The notes under the pieces are model-generated. The model ran no database searches and had not been told where the DNA came from. It saw only the letters and a program-made list of their open reading frames with translations. Below, in pieces: positions 58,895 to 64,000 of a DNA stretch of 64,000 nucleotides. The stretch is taken from the NCBI GenBank assembly GCA_045639525.1, contig JAZUDI010000012.1, positions 46,436 through 110,435 of the forward strand, given 5' to 3'. Source of the DNA: UBA1181 sp045639525 (GTDB lineage Bacteria; Bacteroidota; Bacteroidia; Bacteroidales; Paludibacteraceae). The position numbers and the translations under genes were made by a program. Position 1 is the first letter of the stretch. Each line of letters opens with the position of its first letter.

Positions 58895-61879
58895 TCACGA
58901 GAAGAGTTGCGCCAATGTCTCAGGATCGATCTCCGAGAATGGATTGTTGCTGTTGACAAACATATCCGACAACTCCCGTTTGGAGGATTGCAGGGTACGA
59001 ATCTTCTCCTCGACGGTATCCTTGGAGAGGAAACGATAGACAAAGACCGTTTTGTCCTGTCCTATCCTATGGGCACGGTCAATGGCCTGCAACTCAGCGG
59101 CGGGATTCCACCAGGGATCCAAGACGAAGACATAGTCGGCAGCCACCAAATTGAGTCCGACACCACCCGCCTTCAAGGAGATCAGGAAGCAGGTCACCTC
59201 GCTGTTTTGCTGGAAGAGACGCACTTGCGCTTCCCTATCCTGCGTTGCGCCTGTCAATTTCGCATAAGGCACAGCAGCTTGGTCCAACCGATCCTGTAAA
59301 AGTTCCAAATGGCGGACAAACGAAGAGAATACCAAGACCTTATGTCCCTCGCTTCGCAAGTCTATGATGCGCCGCATCACCTCGTTCATCTTCTCCGACT
59401 CCACCGTGCTATCCTCAAAGAGCAGTTTGGGGTGGTTGGACAATTGGCGCAGGCGTGTCAACGACGAAAGCGCCAAGATAGCGTTCTTGTTGAGGCCTGA
59501 TTCGAAGATCATCGACATCAAGGCGTTGCGAACCGATGATTTCTCCCGTTCATACAACTCTTTGTGCGCCTCGTTCATCTCACAATAGACCAACTGCTCG
59601 ACCATTGGTGGAAGATCCTTCGCCACCTCACTTTTGGTTCTTCTGAGCAAGAAGGGTTTGATGAGCGTTTTGAGTTTTTCGGTGCGCTCTTCATTACCCC
59701 TCTTCACAATGGGTTGGAGGTAGTTCCGCTTAAACGATTCCAACTTGCCCAAGAGTCCTCGATTGGACAAATTCATCTGCGCCCAAAGATCCTCCAAAGA
59801 GTTCTCGATCGGCGTGCCAGACATACAGAAACAGTGGTTGGCATTGAGTTCCAACAGGGCTTTGTAGGTCTGCGAAGAGACGCTCTTCGCATGTTGGCTC
59901 TCATCCATCACCACACACTCGAAGGGGTAGCGCTTCAAGGCCTCAATATCTCGTCGCAACACGCCATAGGTGGTAAAGACCAAGTCATAATGTTCAAATG
60001 CCTTGTGAACCAGATGAGCAGGCACTCTACGATCCCCCACATACATCAAATGGCGGAGCGACGGAGCGAACTTCTCCTTCTCACCTACCCAATTGAAGAG
60101 CAACGAGGTGGGCAAAACCACCAAAGAGGCATGCTTTTTAGGTTTCGTATGGGCCACATATTGCTTGATAGCGGGCAAGTCGAAAAGGGGCTGGTCAAAC
60201 AGCGAAGGTTGCTGCGTCGCATAGGGCCACACACTCTCTTCCGAAGGCGGATTCTCCCCCTCCTCGGAAGGCGTCACCTCCTCCTGCTCATATACCTTCA
60301 AGAAAAAGGCCAAGAATTGGATTGTCTTTCCCAGTCCCATATCATCCGCCAAGCAGCCGCCAAAGCCATTTTCATAGAGGCCAACTAACCATGAGTATCC
60401 GATGTGTTGATAGTCCCGTAAGGTGGCTTGTAGGGTTTTCGGCACCGCTATCCGCTGCTCCAACAATCCCCGGAATCGACGCACCGGTTCGGAGGTACCC
60501 GCATCCAACATGCCAACATAGCACTTCCTCAAACGGATTGGTGCCTCAACGTCTTCCACAGTCTCCGTAAAGAGGAAGAGATCCCGATACTGGGCAAACC
60601 AGGCTTGCGGAATAATGAAAACCTGGCCAGAGGGCAACGTGTACTCACTGATACCATCCAAGATATGGTCACGAAGCAGAACAAAGGGGATGGATTCTCC
60701 ACCCACATAGACCATGGCATAGATATCAAACCAATCCCGATTCTCCTCCTCCTTCACTTCAAAATGGATGGAGGGATGCTCCATCACATATTGCGGAAGA
60801 TCCATCTTCTGCTTCAATATGAACTGTGAAAGTTCCTCCTTGTGGTCCACCAAGAAATCCATGGTCTCGCCCAATGCGTAGGGATGGCCTTCGCCTTGGC
60901 GTATATCGTGTACGTAATAGTAGTTGTTGATACGCACCAAACCCAACTCATCCAACATGGCGGTATAGTAGCGTTCCAGCTCCATATCCCGTTCAAATAC
61001 CGTGAATCGGTAACCATCCGTCTCCGATAACGAGACGTAACGCTTCTTGGTAAGATCGTCGGCACAAACCTCTCCTTCATAGTCGAAAGTGAGGCTCAAA
61101 GCGGGACGAAGCGAGAGATCCTCGACCAGACTTAACACGGGTTTAGGGGCGATTGTACGGCGGAGAATAGTGAAACCGCTCGCCTCAACCTCCTCTTTTT
61201 CCAAAGTCGGGAGGACAAAACTCTTCATATAGGAAGGGAGCGTGCGAAGCTGCACATCCAAACCATCCTTTTCCAGAAAGGGAAGAATCCGCTTGTAATT
61301 CATCGATTCGAAGAGGCAAAGTTCCCGGCCTATCACCAAACAACAGGGTTCTGTCGAAAGAGGGATGATCAGACGCTTTTTCAGCGGAATCATTTGGCTC
61401 TTTTCACCGGCCACTACCCGTAGCGAGTAGGTCATCTTCTCTGGAGTGAGCGAAAAGGATGGCACAGGCCGTACATAATCATGGACAACGCTTATCTGAT
61501 CGGAGAGATAGACGCTCGTATAGTTTTTCTCCCGAAGATAGACGGGGATAGCGCCACGCCTCAACAAATCAGCGACCGCATAATTATTTTTTTCTATAAA
61601 GGGAAGAATTTGCGGATAGGCGTTGGGTTGCCGAATGAATTTAGCCTGGAACTCCGCCACCGTCAATTTCTCCTTCACAAAGAGGCGCATCACAAAACGC
61701 TCCTCATACTTTTCGCATAGACGGACAATTTTCATCTCCTCATCCGTCAGTCCTTCTGTCGGAAAGTTGGTACCTCCCAACTGAATACACGAGAGCCTCT
61801 CCGCCCCCTCCTCAGTCAATAAGGCTGGCTGGAAGCGGTACCCCCACAGACGATGTTCAGAGATGACAACTGCAAACAC
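58895..61879 (-). CDS. SNF2-family DNA helicase/ATPase
   Basis: This is a 994-residue protein. The first half (to about 480) is a Bacteroidota-type lead without clear motifs. The helicase core starts with motif I CLADDMGLGKTIQFLAFFLK near residue 511. Motif II reads DESQ rather than DEAH (ECVVMDESQHAKSVSSQTYK near 656), which is normal for this group. CFCMSGTPIENSLEDLWAQM is motif III. The C-terminal half has SLKAGGVGLNLVAADYVFVL near 900, then DPWWNPAAELQAIDRAHRIG, motifs V and VI. It translocates on DNA and is likely a remodelling or repair factor. It could belong to a defence island, but its neighbours are core genes. Confidence 0.93.
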   Translation of the reverse strand: MFAVVISEHRLWGYRFQPALLTEEGAERLSCIQLGGTNFPTEGLTDEEMKIVRLCEKYEERFVMRLFVKEKLTVAEFQAKFIRQPNAYPQILPFIEKNNYAVADLLRRGAIPVYLREKNYTSVYLSDQISVVHDYVRPVPSFSLTPEKMTYSLRVVAGEKSQMIPLKKRLIIPLSTEPCCLVIGRELCLFESMNYKRILPFLEKDGLDVQLRTLPSYMKSFVLPTLEKEEVEASGFTILRRTIAPKPVLSLVEDLSLRPALSLTFDYEGEVCADDLTKKRYVSLSETDGYRFTVFERDMELERYYTAMLDELGLVRINNYYYVHDIRQGEGHPYALGETMDFLVDHKEELSQFILKQKMDLPQYVMEHPSIHFEVKEEENRDWFDIYAMVYVGGESIPFVLLRDHILDGISEYTLPSGQVFIIPQAWFAQYRDLFLFTETVEDVEAPIRLRKCYVGMLDAGTSEPVRRFRGLLEQRIAVPKTLQATLRDYQHIGYSWLVGLYENGFGGCLADDMGLGKTIQFLAFFLKVYEQEEVTPSEEGENPPSEESVWPYATQQPSLFDQPLFDLPAIKQYVAHTKPKKHASLVVLPTSLLFNWVGEKEKFAPSLRHLMYVGDRRVPAHLVHKAFEHYDLVFTTYGVLRRDIEALKRYPFECVVMDESQHAKSVSSQTYKALLELNANHCFCMSGTPIENSLEDLWAQMNLSNRGLLGKLESFKRNYLQPIVKRGNEERTEKLKTLIKPFLLRRTKSEVAKDLPPMVEQLVYCEMNEAHKELYEREKSSVRNALMSMIFESGLNKNAILALSSLTRLRQLSNHPKLLFEDSTVESEKMNEVMRRIIDLRSEGHKVLVFSSFVRHLELLQDRLDQAAVPYAKLTGATQDREAQVRLFQQNSEVTCFLISLKAGGVGLNLVAADYVFVLDPWWNPAAELQAIDRAHRIGQDKTVFVYRFLSKDTVEEKIRTLQSSKRELSDMFVNSNNPFSEIDPETLAQLFS

Positions 61880-61890
61880 GAGATAAAGAA

Positions 61891-61922
61891 GGGGCTGAAC
61901 CTACCTACATAGACCCAGCCCC
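61891..61922 (-). terminator. Terminator after prs
   Basis: GGGGCTG (61891-61897) pairs with CAGCCCC (61916-61922). It lies 17 bp after the prs stop on the minus strand; the following minus-strand sequence is CTTCTTTA, a modest T tract. The helicase gene starts directly beyond it. Confidence 0.6.
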
Positions 61923-61938
61923 GTATAAAGGAATAAAA

Positions 61939-62880
61939 CTACTTAGTCAAATAATTTTCGCTGATAGACATATTATCCATCACACGTTGGATGGTATCAG
62001 CAAACAAAGGAGCTACTGACAAGATGTGCGCCTTACGACAGCTCTTGTGGAAAGGAATTGAGTTGGTGAAGATGATCTCCTCCAAACTTGACTCATCCAC
62101 ACGGGTGCTGGCAGGATCTGACATCACAGCGTGAGAGACAACGGCACGTACTGAAGTCGCACCAGCGTTAGACATGATGCCTGCAGCCTTGGTCAAAGTA
62201 CCTGCTGTATCCACCATATCATCCAAAATCACAACGTTCTTACCCTTCACGTCACCGATGATGGTCATCTCGCTCACAACATTAGCCTTCTCACGGCTCT
62301 TGTGGCAAAGTACCATTGGACAACCCAAATACTTTGAGTAAGAGTTGGCTCTCTTAGAACCACCCACATCTGGAGAGGCGATTACCAAGTTCTCAAGATT
62401 CATGGATTGGATGTATGGCAAGAATACGGTAGATGCATACAAATGATCAACTGGGACATTGAAGAATCCTTGAATTTGATCCGCATGCAAATCCATTGTA
62501 ATCAAACGGTCGATACCAGCAGCTGTCAACATATCAGCGACCAACTTCGCACCAATTGCGACACGCGGCTTATCCTTGCGGTCTTGACGTGCCCAACCGA
62601 AGTAAGGGATGACAGCGATGATCTTGTAAGCGGATGCTCTCTTCGCCGCATCGATCATCAAAAGGAGCTCCATCAAATTGTCCGCATTCGGAACAGTTGA
62701 TTGAACCAAGAACACATAGCGTCCACGAACTGACTCTTCGTAAGAAACGCCAAACTCACCATCTGCAAATTTCTGCAAATTGATCTTACCTAATTCGCAA
62801 CCCAAACAGTTGCATATCTCTTCTGCCAAATACTTTGTATTGGATCCGGCAAAAACTGAAAAAGGATGTTGACTGTCCAT
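61939..62880 (-). CDS. prs: Ribose-phosphate pyrophosphokinase
   Basis: This 313-residue enzyme makes PRPP from ribose-5-P and ATP for nucleotide synthesis. FSVFAGSNTKYLAEEICNCL is the start. KIIAVIPYFGWARQDRKDKP near residue 92 is the flexible loop, RLITMDLHADQIQGFFNVPV near 125 the PRPP synthase signature, and KNVVILDDMVDTAGTLTKAA near 215 the PRPP-binding motif (DDMVDTAGT). Length is normal. It is flanked by a terminator and a plain intergenic space. Confidence 0.97.
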   Translation of the reverse strand: MDSQHPFSVFAGSNTKYLAEEICNCLGCELGKINLQKFADGEFGVSYEESVRGRYVFLVQSTVPNADNLMELLLMIDAAKRASAYKIIAVIPYFGWARQDRKDKPRVAIGAKLVADMLTAAGIDRLITMDLHADQIQGFFNVPVDHLYASTVFLPYIQSMNLENLVIASPDVGGSKRANSYSKYLGCPMVLCHKSREKANVVSEMTIIGDVKGKNVVILDDMVDTAGTLTKAAGIMSNAGATSVRAVVSHAVMSDPASTRVDESSLEEIIFTNSIPFHKSCRKAHILSVAPLFADTIQRVMDNMSISENYLTK

Positions 62881-62956
62881 TATGATTAACTGGTTTTATT
62901 ATGACGCGAAATTAATACAAATTCACGAATTCAATGCTATATAACATATAAAAATT

Positions 62957-64000
62957 CTAGAACTGGAAATAAATGAATTTCTGCAAGTCAGCCGTGATAA
63001 ACTGATAAATGATAAATACCGAGAAGATTACCACCACAGCCATCACCGGAAGTGGCATCATCGCGAACGACAAACGGTATCGACGTTTGAAATGTTCAGG
63101 CAACCAGTGGATAATCATACCCAAAATGGTAAGGATGAAGACATAACGGTATTGCCACAACATATCAGGAATCAAAGAGGAGTTCCACTTCGAACCAATT
63201 TGGTTCACCATATCCTTGGCCGTGGTCCACGCCTGCTCGTTAGCCTGTGCCGGATCCAAATTGGAGCCCGCACGGAAGAAGAGTCGCGTCCATGTAATAA
63301 AGACAAAGGTCTGCAACACCGCCCAAGTGGTGGCCAACGGCTTCAAAGGAGAGGTTCCCTCGAAGAAGTGGTACAACATACGGAAGAAGGATCCAACCGC
63401 GATCACACCCATCCAAATCACCGCAATGTTCCAGACAGGTGCCGGGAAGAACTTCGCGAGGAGATAGAATATGACCGCGATCAACAAAGAGACCCAAGAA
63501 CGGACATAGCAGTTCATATCTTTCCAGAAACGGAAGACAATCATACCCAAACCATTCAAACCACCCCATATCATAAAGTTCCAGCTGGCACCGTGCCACA
63601 AACCACCTAACAACATGGTGTTCAGACGGTTCATGTTGGAAGTGAGGTTTTTCTTCTTCTCTGGATATTTGTAGCAATTGATTGTCACAATAAGCGCAAT
63701 GGACAAAACAACGACAGCCACCCAAATACTTCCGGACAAAATCATACCCACGAATGAGATGGTGATAATGCAGGAATAGGTTCCGAATGATGCGGTACGG
63801 TTACCTCCCAACGGAATGTAGAGATAATCCTGCAACCACTTCGACAAGGAGATGTGGCTACGCTTCCAGAACTCACCAGGGTTGGTCGCCTTGTAGGGTG
63901 AATTAAAGTTCTGCGGCAAATAGAAGCCCATCAACAGCGCCAGTCCGATTGCAATATCCGTATAGCCGGAGAAATCGGCATACACCTGCAATGAATAGGC
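62957..64000 (-). CDS. MBOAT-family membrane O-acyltransferase, C-terminal part
   Basis: About 347 residues of a larger protein; the frame stays open through the right edge (YSLQVYADFSGYTDIAIG), so the start is outside the window and the internal Met in QVY context is not the start. SLQVYADFSGYTDIAIGLAL and NFNSPYKATNPGEFWKRSHI, SLSKWLQDYLYIPLGGNR are the AlgI/DltB-like motifs. The catalytic His is in LLGGLWHGASWNFMIWGGLN near residue 150 of the fragment. It adds acyl groups to exported glycans or teichoic-like polymers; in Bacteroidota it is often next to a DltD/AlgJ-like partner, not seen here. Confidence 0.93.
   Translation of the reverse strand, partial: AYSLQVYADFSGYTDIAIGLALLMGFYLPQNFNSPYKATNPGEFWKRSHISLSKWLQDYLYIPLGGNRTASFGTYSCIITISFVGMILSGSIWVAVVVLSIALIVTINCYKYPEKKKNLTSNMNRLNTMLLGGLWHGASWNFMIWGGLNGLGMIVFRFWKDMNCYVRSWVSLLIAVIFYLLAKFFPAPVWNIAVIWMGVIAVGSFFRMLYHFFEGTSPLKPLATTWAVLQTFVFITWTRLFFRAGSNLDPAQANEQAWTTAKDMVNQIGSKWNSSLIPDMLWQYRYVFILTILGMIIHWLPEHFKRRYRLSFAMMPLPVMAVVVIFSVFIIYQFITADLQKFIYFQF

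Overview
The window comes from a member of the Bacteroidota, most likely order Bacteroidales. Support comes from a PorP/SprF protein next to a giant type IX secretion (T9SS) type B cargo, a T9SS type A sorting tail, the lysS-gpsA-pgi cluster, a DUF3109 protein, a Bacteroidota-type Wza/Wzc/WcaJ/CapD capsule locus, near absence of Shine-Dalgarno sites, and promoters of the TTTG/TAnnTTTG type. I cannot name the genus.

Layout. (1) 1-6.4 kb is an AT-rich accessory region. It holds an ATPase fragment, a cell-wall amidase, a three-gene Pycsar-type anti-phage operon with two different class III cyclases around or beside a membrane effector, a frameshifted AAA ATPase and an unknown gene. (2) 6.4-39.6 kb is one long minus-strand surface polysaccharide locus, read from wza at 39.6 kb down to a broken wbuC at 6.4 kb. 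Its promoter-proximal half (28-39.6 kb, visibly GC-richer) has wza, wzc, a nucleotide-sugar dehydrogenase, a polymerase, three glycosyltransferases, an acyltransferase, the initiating sugar transferase and manA. A 651-codon capD-type dehydratase follows at 24.7-26.6 kb. The distal half (6.4-18.6 kb, AT-rich) has glycosyltransferases, galE, a GlcA-epimerase-like gene, rfbC, rfbB, one flippase, a second polymerase and an acyltransferase. (3) Between the halves sit accessory cassettes: a Panacea-type toxin-antitoxin pair between two copies of one terminator (27.0-28.2 kb), then after capD an ATPase plus nuclease-like pair, a TA remnant, a Fic gene, and an AbiH pair. These last four are separated by short copies of the 3' end of capD, twice joined to the 3' end of galE. 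(4) 39.7-64 kb is mostly core genome: dedA, pgi, gpsA, lysS, a PorP/SprF plus 1546-residue T9SS protein pair, an M16 protease, DUF3109, a divergent plus-strand operon (metallo-hydrolase, acyltransferase, SGNH esterase), tRNA-Asn, an orphan vsr, two secreted proteins, an SNF2 helicase, prs and the start-less end of an MBOAT acyltransferase.

How it works together. The capsule genes make nucleotide sugars (galE, rfbB/C, manA, dehydrogenase, capD), load the first sugar on undecaprenyl phosphate, extend and decorate it, flip, polymerise and export it through Wzc/Wza. The accessory genes are nearly all defence or toxin-antitoxin families, so the capsule locus here also works as a dock for defence cassettes. 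The most interesting signals are the two-cyclase Pycsar operon and the reading-frame-preserving capD/galE tail repeats that bound the cassettes. Three genes carry single-base losses (two clearly within short homopolymer runs), so either local decay or consensus sequencing error is in play. All similarity statements come from reading motifs; no database search was run.
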